A DNA stretch of 39,635 nucleotides from JBOIBN01 sp050739575 (lineage in GTDB: Bacteria; Pseudomonadota; Gammaproteobacteria; JAKDMP01). The stretch's first letter is position 1. Every line of letters starts with the position of its first letter. Location of the stretch: assembly GCA_050739575.1 (NCBI GenBank), contig JBOIBN010000016.1:1-39635 (forward strand), given 5' to 3'. Positions 1 to 7,053 of the stretch are shown piece by piece. A model generated the notes under the pieces. That model saw nothing but the letters and a program-made list of their open reading frames with translations. It did not search any database and was not told where the DNA came from. The translations under genes were made by a program, and so were the position numbers.

Positions 1-574
1 GCGCCTCCACCGAGATCCGGGCGGCCTGCTTCATGGCGGCGATCTCGGCCCGGCTCTTGTACAGACGCAGATCGTGGAGCAGATGTTCCAGCGAAACGAA
101 TTCCTCGGGCGTGCGGGCACCCGCGCGACCGTTCGCCCGCAGACGATTGATCCACTCGGCCATGCGCCGGTCGAATTCGGGGGAAACGCCCATCGTGTAG
201 TAAACGCTGTCGCAGGGCTCGATCAGGCCCGGCAGTATCTCGTCGAGGTCGCCGATCGGAAAGGCGTCGGCCGCGCCATAATCGCGCACGGCGCCCTCGG
301 GTCCCGCGCGGTAGCCGTTCCAGATTTCGCGTTCGGGATCACGCTCGCGGCAAAACAGAATGTAGTCACCCGCCGGTCGTCCCGGAATCAATACGGCCAC
401 CGCATCGGGCTCGTCGAAACCGGTGAGATAGAGGAAATCGCTATCCTGGCGGAAAGGATAGGTGACGTCGCGGTTCCGGATCTTCTCGCTCGCCGACGGC
501 ACGATCACGATCGAACCGCCGCCCATCATGCGCATCAGTGCGGTGCGGCGGCGCCTGAATTCCTGTTGATTCAT
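1..574 (-). CDS. pepP: Xaa-Pro aminopeptidase P, N-terminal part (cut by window edge)
   Basis: Metallopeptidase family M24B, which removes an N-terminal residue preceding proline in the cytoplasm. Reading leftwards from ATG at 574 gives about 191 residues beginning MNQQEFRRRRTALMRMM. They include TYPFRQDSDFLYLTGFDEPDAV, the typical N-terminal (creatinase-like) domain signature of AMPP enzymes. The metal-binding catalytic domain lies beyond the left edge and cannot be checked. The gene is divergent from the zapB-like/zapA pair, which is the usual gammaproteobacterial arrangement (pepP-ubiH on one side, zapA-ssrS-fau on the other). The ygfB-type gene often found between zapA and pepP is absent. 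The start is chosen because the family signature begins right after it and a GGGAAA stretch lies about 9 nt upstream. Confidence 0.93.
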   Translation of the reverse strand, partial: MNQQEFRRRRTALMRMMGGGSIVIVPSASEKIRNRDVTYPFRQDSDFLYLTGFDEPDAVAVLIPGRPAGDYILFCRERDPEREIWNGYRAGPEGAVRDYGAADAFPIGDLDEILPGLIEPCDSVYYTMGVSPEFDRRMAEWINRLRANGRAGARTPEEFVSLEHLLHDLRLYKSRAEIAAMKQAARISVEA

Positions 575-747
575 TCCGGTATTTCCCTGCTCAGCGGACT
601 CTCATTTTGCCACGGACCGACGTGTTCGCGCGCAATTGGAGAGGCGGCTAGCCCCCTCGCCCCGTCCACCGTTTGCAAACCGGTGCCGCCGGTGCGGACC
701 GTCGCGCTTTTGCCGACCGGGTAGACGGGTGCATGAACGAGGGAGTA

Positions 748-776
748 TTGATTAAGTCGGCATTTATCCTTATAGT
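748..776 (+). promoter_or_regulatory. Predicted sigma-70 promoter of the zapB-like/zapA genes
   Basis: TTGATT at 748-753 and TATAGT at 771-776 are separated by 17 bp, a good match to the vegetative promoter consensus. The expected transcription start near 783 is only about 2 nt before the ATG at 785, so the mRNA would be nearly leaderless. No Shine-Dalgarno sequence precedes that ATG, which fits. Confidence 0.55.
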
Positions 777-784
777 TCCTCTCC

Positions 785-1012
785 ATGGGCGAGCATTTAC
801 CCAAAGAACTCGAAGCCGAACTTGGCGCAATCGAGCGCGAAGTCCGACGTCTTGCCGGTACCATCAAGCGCCTGCGCGAGGAAAATCGCCTGCTCGCCGA
901 ACGCTTGAACGGGATCAACGCCGAGCGCGCGCAGCTCCTTAACAAGAACGCCATCGTGCAGAGCCGGGTGGAGGCGATGATCGTGCGGCTCAAAAGCATG
1001 GAACAGGCGTAG
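785..1012 (+). CDS. TIGR02449-like small coiled-coil protein (ZapB-like)
   Basis: A 75-residue, charged, almost entirely helical protein. Heptad-like spacing of leucines (residues 5-50, for example IKRLREENRLLAERL) predicts a coiled coil. No membrane segment or cysteine is seen. Small proteins of this kind (TIGR02449 family, resembling division factor ZapB) are encoded directly before zapA in many gammaproteobacteria. A role beside ZapA at the Z-ring is inferred from that context and the coiled coil. The stop is 12 nt before the zapA start, so the two genes are almost certainly co-transcribed. The ATG at 785 lacks a ribosome binding site but sits at the predicted transcription start. Confidence 0.8.
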   Translation: MGEHLPKELEAELGAIEREVRRLAGTIKRLREENRLLAERLNGINAERAQLLNKNAIVQSRVEAMIVRLKSMEQA

Positions 1013-1024
1013 GCGGATATCACG

Positions 1025-1330
1025 ATGGCCGGCGCCAGCACCCAGATCACCGTGCGCATCCTGGAGCGCGACTATCACGTCGCCTGCCCGCCCGAAGAGC
1101 GCGAATCACTGCTCGAGGCGGCCGATCTTCTCAGCCGGCGCATGGCCGAGGTCCGCGACACCGGCCGCGTGGTCGGCATGGATCGCATCGCGGTGATGGT
1201 CGCACTCAATCTCGCCCATCAGTATCTTGAGGCCGAAGGCGGTCGCGGATCCGTAGCGAAGGAAACCACGCGACGCCTGGGCGAACTGCGTCTCGTGCTC
1301 ACCACGGCAAACGGCGAAGCCGAAGGCTAG
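1025..1330 (+). CDS. zapA: Cell division protein ZapA
   Basis: A 101-residue FtsZ-associated protein that cross-links FtsZ protofilaments in the cytoplasm. The N-terminal globular part reads ITVRILERDYHVACPPEER, matching the ZapA pattern (V-x-I-x-x-x-x-Y-x-V-x-C-P-x-E-E). It is followed by LLEAADLLSRRM and a C-terminal helix (MDRIAVMVALNLAHQYL) that forms the tetramerising coiled coil. The length is typical. It lies 12 nt after the zapB-like gene and 52 nt before the 6S RNA, the conserved zapA-ssrS-fau order. No strong Shine-Dalgarno sequence is visible, so translational coupling to the preceding gene is likely. Confidence 0.94.
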   Translation: MAGASTQITVRILERDYHVACPPEERESLLEAADLLSRRMAEVRDTGRVVGMDRIAVMVALNLAHQYLEAEGGRGSVAKETTRRLGELRLVLTTANGEAEG

Positions 1331-1347
1331 CGCACCGCGGGCGGGGC

Positions 1348-1376
1348 TTGCACAAACCCGGCCAACGCGCGAAGAT
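1348..1376 (+). promoter_or_regulatory. Possible 6S RNA promoter
   Basis: TTGCAC (1348-1353) and GAAGAT (1371-1376) are spaced by 17 bp. Both hexamers are weak. The predicted start, 7 nt after the -10 box, is 1383, which is exactly where the 5' strand of the 6S closing stem begins. That coincidence is the main support. Confidence 0.35.
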
Positions 1377-1382
1377 GGTTGC

Positions 1383-1570
1383 GCATCCTCTGCGGCGTAC
1401 GAAACAGGTGCAAGCCCTTCGAGCCTGTTTGTAAGCTTCGGAGCCTGACCGTTGGCTTACTGTGTGCAAGTCCGCGCCTCGGCTGCGGAAAGCCTGATGT
1501 GCCACGTCCCGCTCCCCCTTGAACCGTTGGTTCAAGGGTGACCACCGATAACGGCGCCCGCGGAGGATGC
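1383..1570 (+). ncRNA. ssrS: 6S RNA
   Basis: Regulatory RNA that mimics an open promoter and sequesters sigma-70 RNA polymerase. It lies between zapA and fau, its conserved position. The 3' half holds the diagnostic hairpin CCCCTTGAACC-G-TTGGTTCAAGGG at about 1525-1550, followed by the conserved 3' strand leading into the closing stem. The termini pair: GCATCCTCTGC (1383-1393) with GCGGAGGATGC (1560-1570), one G-U pair aside. Total length of about 188 nt matches the usual 180-190. The ends are inferred from this helix and may be off by a few nucleotides. The RNA is probably also a leader for read-through into fau. Confidence 0.9.
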
Positions 1571-1608
1571 ACCTTATTTCACCCGTTCCCGAAACCGATC
1601 CGAAACTC

Positions 1609-2196
1609 ATGCTGAGGGCATGTCTGCGCGAACGCCGGATACGGCTTTCCGCGGGCGAGGCGGCAGGCGCAGCGGAAGCCGCCTCGGCATGGTTGACGAG
1701 CAGCGCGGAGTTTCGGTGCGCGAAGCGCATCGCGGGCTACGTCGCGGTGCGTGGCGAACTCGATCCACGGCTTGCGCTCGAAACCGCGCTGGCCGCCGGC
1801 AAGGAAGTCTTCCTGCCGCGTGTTGCAGACGATGGTGCACTCCACTTTCTCCCTTGGCGGGCGCAGACGCCGCTGCAACCCAATCGCTTCGGCATTCCTG
1901 AACCTGTCGCAAACGAGACTTTGCGCGCACCGCCGCCGACACTCGATCTGGTGATCGCGCCGCTGCTGGGATTCGACCGCAGCGGAGTTCGACTCGGAAC
2001 GGGCGCGGGATTTTACGACCGCTGCTTCGCCTTCAAGCTACGCAGCCGGGAGATGCCGCCGCGACTCGCCGGTTTCGCCCACGCTTTCCAGGAATGCGCC
2101 ACGCTCGTCGCCGCCGACTGGGACGTACCGCTGGACCTCGTGGTGACCGAACGCGGCGTAACGCGCTTCGATCCTGCGGGAGCACGGGAGAGCTGA
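1609..2196 (+). CDS. fau: 5-formyltetrahydrofolate cyclo-ligase
   Basis: Converts 5-formyl-THF to 5,10-methenyl-THF with ATP in the cytoplasm, returning the storage or inhibitory folate form to one-carbon metabolism. Visible are the N-terminal RERRIRLSAGEA motif and the signature GVRLGTGAGFYDR, equivalent to the family RLGxGGGYYDR. The C-terminal ending is DVPLDLVVTERG. Start: ATG at 1609 gives 195 residues. An in-frame ATG at 1567 would add 14 residues but lies inside the 3' strand of the 6S RNA closing stem, with GGAGG touching the ATG, so I prefer 1609. The location after ssrS is conserved in gammaproteobacteria (ygfA). The stop is 1 nt before the TTG start of the EVE gene. Confidence 0.9.
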   Translation: MLRACLRERRIRLSAGEAAGAAEAASAWLTSSAEFRCAKRIAGYVAVRGELDPRLALETALAAGKEVFLPRVADDGALHFLPWRAQTPLQPNRFGIPEPVANETLRAPPPTLDLVIAPLLGFDRSGVRLGTGAGFYDRCFAFKLRSREMPPRLAGFAHAFQECATLVAADWDVPLDLVVTERGVTRFDPAGARES

Positions 2197-2197
2197 A

Positions 2198-2674
2198 TTG
2201 GCGTACTGGCTGATGAAGTCGGAACCCTCTTCGTTCGGCATCGAAGACCTCGCCCGTGCGCCCGGCGGGCGCAGCGCCTGGGACGGTGTACGCAACTACC
2301 AGGCCCGTAATTTCCTGCGCAAAATGAAGCTCGGGGATGAAGCCTTCTTCTACCATTCGGGCTGCGCCGAGCCGGGTATTGCCGGGCGCATGAGGATCGT
2401 GCGCGAGGCTTATCCGGATCCGACGCAATTCGATCCGCGCGATCCGCACCACGATCCGGCGAGCCGTCGCGAGGGGCCGCGCTGGTACGCAGTGGATGTC
2501 GAATTCATCGAACGTTGCGCGTCGCCGCTCACGTTACGGCAAATGCGTACCAATCCGCGGCTTGCCGAACTTCTGATTCTGCGTCGTGGAAACCGGCTTT
2601 CGATTACACCAATCAGTGAACGACACTGGCGATATCTCGTCTCGCTTGCGAACTTCGCAACCGACGAAGCTTGA
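2198..2674 (+). CDS. EVE domain-containing protein
   Basis: A 158-residue EVE-domain protein (PUA-like fold). The family binds modified bases or RNA, but the cellular role of the housekeeping type is not settled. The N-terminus YWLMKSEPSSFGIEDL is the hallmark, followed by WDGVRNYQARNFLR and FYHSGCAEPGIAG, which form the ligand pocket in known structures. The reading frame opens with TTG at 2198, one base after the fau stop, with GGGAGAG about 6 nt upstream. No ATG upstream of YWLMKSEP is available. Tight spacing to fau indicates one transcript. Confidence 0.92.
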   Translation: MAYWLMKSEPSSFGIEDLARAPGGRSAWDGVRNYQARNFLRKMKLGDEAFFYHSGCAEPGIAGRMRIVREAYPDPTQFDPRDPHHDPASRREGPRWYAVDVEFIERCASPLTLRQMRTNPRLAELLILRRGNRLSITPISERHWRYLVSLANFATDEA

Positions 2675-2724
2675 CGAACGATCGAAAAATTTTCCGAAAC
2701 ACAACACATTTTGAAAAATTCTTC

Positions 2725-2730
2725 TATACT
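2725..2730 (+). promoter_or_regulatory. Possible -10 element of the histone-like gene
   Basis: TATACT lies in an AT-rich island (about 2680-2735) unlike the surrounding GC-rich DNA. A correctly spaced -35 is not obvious; TTGAAA at 2711 is too close. The start would be near 2737, about 29 nt before ATG 2766. Confidence 0.35.
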
Positions 2731-2765
2731 TTAGTGCGAGCCATCCACACACGGAGACTTTGCTC

Positions 2766-3158
2766 ATGGCAACTCGCAAGACTGGAACTCGCAAGACCGC
2801 GATGCGTCGCAAGAAAAAGACGGCGGCAAGGAAGAAGACCTCACGCCGTAGTCAGGCGGCTCGTCACAAGGTCGTCGCGAAGAAACGCGCGACGTCACGC
2901 AAGAAGAAATCGAGCAAGAAGAAGGCAGCAACTCACAAGAGGAAAGTAGGCGGACGGCGCAAGAAGACCGGCGCCCGCAAGAAGAAGGCCGGTACCCGCA
3001 AGAAGAAGGCCGGTACCCGTAAAAAGAAGGCCGGTACTCGCAAGAAAAAGATCGGCGGCCGCAAGAAGAAGGCTGGCGGCCGGCGTCGCAAGACGGCGCG
3101 TCGGAAGAAGACCGCTTCCGCGGCGGGCATGCCCGCATTCAGTGGTACGACCTTCTAG
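2766..3158 (+). CDS. Lysine/arginine-rich histone H1-like protein
   Basis: A 130-residue protein made almost wholly of Lys, Arg, Ala, Gly and Thr. It begins MATRKTGTRKTAMRRKKK and has basic blocks throughout. Residues about 71-105 are five tandem 7-residue units of the RKKKAGT type. The only non-basic part is the tail AGMPAFSGTTF. Composition resembles the H1-like C-terminal domains of AlgP/AlgR3-type and Hc-type bacterial proteins, so non-specific DNA or polyphosphate/RNA binding in the nucleoid is likely. This is inferred from composition, not homology. ATG 2766 is chosen over TTG 2760 because GGAG lies 9-10 nt upstream. It has its own AT-rich promoter region and a strong terminator, so it is probably monocistronic. 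Confidence 0.82.
   Translation: MATRKTGTRKTAMRRKKKTAARKKTSRRSQAARHKVVAKKRATSRKKKSSKKKAATHKRKVGGRRKKTGARKKKAGTRKKKAGTRKKKAGTRKKKIGGRKKKAGGRRRKTARRKKTASAAGMPAFSGTTF
2976..3080 (+). repeat. Five tandem 21-bp coding repeats
   Basis: Five consecutive 21-bp units start at 2976, 2997, 3018, 3039 and 3060. Each encodes RKKK followed by AGT, IGG or AGG. Units 1 to 3 differ mainly at synonymous positions. Unit-number variation between strains would be expected from slippage. Confidence 0.9.
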
Positions 3159-3175
3159 CCTGACGGCCGAGGAGA

Positions 3176-3207
3176 GGCACGCGCCGTCCGACGGCGCGTG
3201 CCTTTTT
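3176..3207 (+). terminator. Rho-independent terminator of the histone-like gene
   Basis: Perfect 11-bp GC-rich stem (GGCACGCGCCG 3176-3186, CGGCGCGTGCC 3192-3202) with a 5-nt loop, followed by TTTTT at 3203-3207. It sits 18 nt after the stop codon of the histone-like gene and ends 30 nt before rpiA. Confidence 0.93.
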
Positions 3208-3236
3208 CGTTTCCTCCCGCCGATAGTTCCCTCAAT

Positions 3237-3896
3237 ATGAACGAAGATGCGGCCAAGCAGCGCGCCGCCGAAGCGGCGGTCGAGTACGTGCGCGATTGCG
3301 AGCTTATCGGCATCGGCACCGGCACCACGGTCGCGCACTTCATCGTTGCGCTCGACGCCCTGAAGGGACACTTCGACGCCGCCGTAGCGAGTTCCGAAGA
3401 CACCGCCAAAAAACTGCGTGCAGCGGGAATCCGCGTGCTCGATCTCAACGCCGCGGGGCCACTCCCGGTGTACGTGGACGGCGCCGACGAGGCCACACGG
3501 CACGGGCAACTCATCAAGGGCGGCGGCGGTGCACTTACGCGCGAGAAGGTACTCGCCGCCGCGAGCAAGCGCTTCGTGTGCATGATCCACCGGCCCAAGC
3601 TGGTGGATGTACTCGGCGATTTCGGCCTGCCGATCGAGGTGATTCCGATGGCGCGCAGCTACGTCGCCCGCGAACTCGTCAAGCGCGGCGGTCAACCCGA
3701 ATGGCGCAAGGACTATTTGACCGATAACGGCAACCCCATTCTCGACGTGAAGGGCCTGGACATCGTGGATCCGGCGGCACTCGAAACCGCGCTGAATCAG
3801 ATTCCCGGCATCGTGACCGTAGGACTGTTCGCCCATCGGCGGGCCGACGTGCTGCTGATCGGTGATGACGACGGGGTGGAGACACTGCGTCCCTGA
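3237..3896 (+). CDS. rpiA: Ribose-5-phosphate isomerase A
   Basis: Interconverts ribose 5-phosphate and ribulose 5-phosphate in the pentose phosphate pathway, in the cytoplasm. The 219-residue length is normal. Key motifs are present: IGIGTGTTVAHFI (phosphate-binding loop), VDGADEAT (catalytic Asp in DGADE) and LIKGGGGALTREKV (catalytic Glu/Lys loop). ATG 3237 gives the standard N-terminus MNEDAAKQRAAEAAVEYV. The longer in-frame GTG at 3198 lies inside the preceding terminator and is rejected. The gene follows a terminator, so it should have its own promoter, though none is clear in the 30-nt gap. The 126 nt after it up to the convergent oxidoreductase gene contain no recognisable feature. 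Confidence 0.96.
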   Translation: MNEDAAKQRAAEAAVEYVRDCELIGIGTGTTVAHFIVALDALKGHFDAAVASSEDTAKKLRAAGIRVLDLNAAGPLPVYVDGADEATRHGQLIKGGGGALTREKVLAAASKRFVCMIHRPKLVDVLGDFGLPIEVIPMARSYVARELVKRGGQPEWRKDYLTDNGNPILDVKGLDIVDPAALETALNQIPGIVTVGLFAHRRADVLLIGDDDGVETLRP

Positions 3897-4022
3897 AGTT
3901 TCGCAGAACCTGAATTCCCGGATGTTCCCCTTCCCCGGCCCGATCCGAATCGGAACCCCGCCACCCGCTTCGCGAAACCGCATTCCGACATGCTGCGCAA
4001 CGCGGTTGGCAGAAAGACGGGA

Positions 4023-5246
4023 TCAGGCGAAACGTTCGGCAAGGAATCCGGCGAGCGGAATAGCGGGTTCGCGCCCCGCGATCAGATCCGCGACAAGACG
4101 CCCCGTACCACAGGCGAGCGTCCAGCCGAACGGACCGAGTCCGGTATTGAGCCACACGCCGGGTACACCCGAGACGCCGAGAATCGGCGGGCCATCGGGC
4201 GTGATCGGACGCAGACAGGTCCAGAACTCGGGCTGGGCCATGTCGGGATACCAGTCGCGGGTCAGACGTTCGAGTTGCGCGAGGCGCGCAGCCGGAGCCT
4301 CGCGCGAGAGTCCGGCGAAATCGGCCATGCCGGCGGCGCGGAAACTCCCGCCCAAACGGGCGAATACCAGGTGACGTTCTGCGTCGGCGAAACGCCCGGG
4401 TGCGGACGCGCCCTCTGCAATCGGTGCGGTCAGGGTGTAGCCGCGCAGGGGAATGATCGGAAGCCAGGGCGCGTACGCACGCATGAACGACGACGCCTCG
4501 GCACCAAGCGCTACCACGCAGGCGTCGGCTTCGATGGGCCCACGATCGGTCATGGCGCAGAACGGCTTGCCGCGGTCGAAGTGCAGCCCGCTCGCAATGC
4601 AGTTCCAATGCAGCGTGACGCCGCGCGCCTCAAGCCGCGTCGCGAGTTCCTCGCAGAAACGCCGACAATCGCCGGTGGCATCGCCGGAGTAGTAAAGTGC
4701 ACCGGCCGGTCGCAGCCGGGCGCCGGCGAGCGCCGGTTCACGGGTGATTATGTCGTCAACGCCGAGTGTTTCGACGTTTCCGTCATGGCGGCGGCGCGCC
4801 CCGTGAAAGGCGTGTGCGCTCCGATATAAAGCCATCGTGCCGCTCCGTTCCAGCGCGACGTCGAGCCGCTGATCGCGTATCAGTTCGTCGAAACACTCGC
4901 GGCTGTAGGCCGCAAGTCGCCGCAGCTCGGCAGTGGCGCGCCGATAACGCGCGGGACGTGCGACGGCGAGTGCGTGCCGCGACCATGCCCGGAAATCCGG
5001 CTCGCTCCGCGGATATATCCGCACCGCAGGTTCGCGTTGCCAGCGGCTGAAAATAAATTCACGCATTTCGCGTGGACCGGTCCACGGCGTGGCGTCTTGG
5101 GTCGAAAGATGGCCGCCGTTGGCGTGACTGGTTTCGCTTGCCGGCGCTGCACCGCGATCCACGATGCTGACGTCGACCCCGATTTCGGTCAGATACCAAG
5201 CCGTCGTCAAGCCCGCTATTCCCGCGCCGAGAACGACGACGTGCAT
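4023..5246 (-). CDS. FAD-dependent D-amino acid dehydrogenase-like oxidoreductase
   Basis: A DAO-family flavoprotein resembling DadA, which oxidatively deaminates D-amino acids and passes electrons to the respiratory chain. The N-terminal dinucleotide-binding motif VVVLGAGIAGLTTAW with a trailing acidic IVDRG binds FAD. SHANGGHLS is the DadA-like segment after it. The C-terminal part has LRPITPDGPPILG and NTGLGPFGWTLACG, the usual flavin-contacting end. ATG 5246 gives 407 residues. A TTG at 5258 would add four residues and overlap the ggt stop. It lies just downstream of ggt on the same strand, so the two are likely co-transcribed. The true substrate is not determinable here. Confidence 0.86.
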   Translation of the reverse strand: MHVVVLGAGIAGLTTAWYLTEIGVDVSIVDRGAAPASETSHANGGHLSTQDATPWTGPREMREFIFSRWQREPAVRIYPRSEPDFRAWSRHALAVARPARYRRATAELRRLAAYSRECFDELIRDQRLDVALERSGTMALYRSAHAFHGARRRHDGNVETLGVDDIITREPALAGARLRPAGALYYSGDATGDCRRFCEELATRLEARGVTLHWNCIASGLHFDRGKPFCAMTDRGPIEADACVVALGAEASSFMRAYAPWLPIIPLRGYTLTAPIAEGASAPGRFADAERHLVFARLGGSFRAAGMADFAGLSREAPAARLAQLERLTRDWYPDMAQPEFWTCLRPITPDGPPILGVSGVPGVWLNTGLGPFGWTLACGTGRLVADLIAGREPAIPLAGFLAERFA

Positions 5247-5254
5247 GGGTGGAT

Positions 5255-6967
5255 TCAATATCCGGCGGCGAGCCCCGCCGGGCGGCGTTTGTCGTTCGCA
5301 CCCTCACGAAGACCGTCCGGCAGCACGACGATGGACTCCGCTGCGCCCCAGGTGTCCACCGTCTCGAAGCGATAGCCCATTTTCTCCAGCGCCGCTTCGA
5401 CCTCAGGTGAAAGCGCACCCGGTTCGAGATAGACGAGATCGGGCAGCCACTGCTGGTGGATGCGCGGCTCGTCCACCGCCTGCTGGACGTTCATGCCGTG
5501 ATCAACGACATTGATAATGGTCTCCAGCGTCGTGTTGATGATAGTCGAGCCGCCGGGGCTGCCGGTCACCATGTATACCTTTCCGTCCTTGAGCACGATG
5601 GTCGGCGTCATCGAAGAAAGCGGGCGCTTGCCGGCGGCGATCGCGTTCGCCTTACCCTGCACCAGGCCGTACTGGTTGGGTACACCGGGTTTGGAGGTGA
5701 AGTCGTTCATCTCGTTGTTGAGCAAAAAGCCCGTACCCGGCGCGACAAGGCCGGTGCCGAACCAGGAGTTGAGGGTATAGGTCACGGCGACCGCGTTGCC
5801 CTTATCGTCCACGATGGAATATTGCGTGGTGTGACGGCCTTCGTGGTCAACGGTGACGCTGCCGCCGTGTACGGCGGAAGACGGCACGGCCTTGTCCGCC
5901 GGAATCTGCATGCGGATCCATTCCGCATGCTTGTCCGACAGCAGGCGGTCAATCGGATTGTTCACGAAGTCCGGATCGCCCAGATCCGTATTGCGGTCGG
6001 CATAGGCAAAACGCATCGCCTCCACCAGGTCGTGCACGGCGGGCGCGGAATGGAAGGGATAAACGGCAAACTGCGGCCAGCCCGAGAGGATGTTGAGCAT
6101 CTCGCACAGCGTGACGCCGCCCGAACTCGGCGGCGGCGCGGAAACGATCGTGTAGCCGCGATAGCCGCAGGTGATCGGCTGCATCCATTCGACCGTGTAA
6201 TCCTGAAAATCCTTCGGCGTCAGGATTCCACCGTTCGCGTTCGACGCGGCGACGATGGCTTTGGCAATCGGTCCGTCATAGAAGGCCCTGTTGCCATCGC
6301 GTGCGATCAGCTCCAGCGTATGCGCGAGTTGCGGTTGCCGCAGCCGCTCGCCCGCACGCGGCAAATGGCCGTCAATCAGGAATTGCTTGCTTGCGGCCGG
6401 GTTGCCTTCGAGTTTGGCGCCTGCATGGGTGAAAAACGCCGCATCGCCTGGCGTTATTACGAAACCCTCCTTCGCGAGACGAATCGCGGGCGTCATCACC
6501 CGGGCGCGGCTCATCGTGCCATAGCGCTCGAGCGCCGCATCGAGACCCATTACGGTGCCCGGCACGCCGACGGCCTTGTAACTGCGCAGACTTTCGGTGT
6601 GATTGACCGTGCCGTTCGGGTTGAGATACATGTTGGCCGTGGCCGCGAGCGGCGCCTTTTCCCGAAAGTTCAGAAACAGGTTGCGCCCGTCGGCGAGATG
6701 CAGCGTCATGAAGCCTCCGCCGCCGAGATTGCCGCAGCATGGATGCACTACCGCAAGCGCGTAGCCGATCGCGACGGCCGCATCTACGGCGTTGCCGCCC
6801 GCGCGCAGAATGTCCACGCCGACCCCGGTCGCAAGATGCTGCGCGCTCGCCACCATCGCGTGGCGCGCCGTTGCCGGCTGCGGTGCGGCGGTGGGCTCGG
6901 GGATCGCTGCACGCGCCGCCGGAACGGCAAAGACGAACAGGAAGAAAAAGGGTGCGAATCGCCGCAT
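5255..6967 (-). CDS. ggt: Gamma-glutamyltranspeptidase precursor
   Basis: A periplasmic N-terminal nucleophile hydrolase that cleaves gamma-glutamyl bonds such as that of glutathione. A signal peptide spans residues 1-20 (FAPFFFLFVFAVPAARA). The 570-residue precursor should autocleave before Thr380 in RHTTQYSIVD to give large and small subunits. Other family motifs are RAGGNAVDAAVA, NLGGGGFM, SSGGVTLCEML, NNEMNDFTS, RPLSSMTPT and GSPGGSTIINT. All expected catalytic and substrate-binding residues appear intact. The stop lies 8 nt before the ATG of the DadA-like gene, which suggests combined periplasmic peptide and amino acid scavenging. That pairing is inference. It is divergent from the ABC exporter operon, with 86 nt between. 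Confidence 0.95.
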   Translation of the reverse strand: MRRFAPFFFLFVFAVPAARAAIPEPTAAPQPATARHAMVASAQHLATGVGVDILRAGGNAVDAAVAIGYALAVVHPCCGNLGGGGFMTLHLADGRNLFLNFREKAPLAATANMYLNPNGTVNHTESLRSYKAVGVPGTVMGLDAALERYGTMSRARVMTPAIRLAKEGFVITPGDAAFFTHAGAKLEGNPAASKQFLIDGHLPRAGERLRQPQLAHTLELIARDGNRAFYDGPIAKAIVAASNANGGILTPKDFQDYTVEWMQPITCGYRGYTIVSAPPPSSGGVTLCEMLNILSGWPQFAVYPFHSAPAVHDLVEAMRFAYADRNTDLGDPDFVNNPIDRLLSDKHAEWIRMQIPADKAVPSSAVHGGSVTVDHEGRHTTQYSIVDDKGNAVAVTYTLNSWFGTGLVAPGTGFLLNNEMNDFTSKPGVPNQYGLVQGKANAIAAGKRPLSSMTPTIVLKDGKVYMVTGSPGGSTIINTTLETIINVVDHGMNVQQAVDEPRIHQQWLPDLVYLEPGALSPEVEAALEKMGYRFETVDTWGAAESIVVLPDGLREGANDKRRPAGLAAGY

Positions 6968-7053
6968 GAGCGCTACCGCCGAGAAACCGGGGGAGGTACC
7001 AGTTTAACGGAGACATGCGTACAATCGCCGGCTGGATTGACGCGTGCCAGCGC

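Noticed and set aside
74..724. 216-codon plus-strand frame over pepP
   Set aside because: The minus strand encodes a clear PepP N-terminus.
2711..2730. TTGAAA (2711) as the -35 for TATACT (2725)
   Set aside because: Spacing is only 8 bp, far from the required 16-18.
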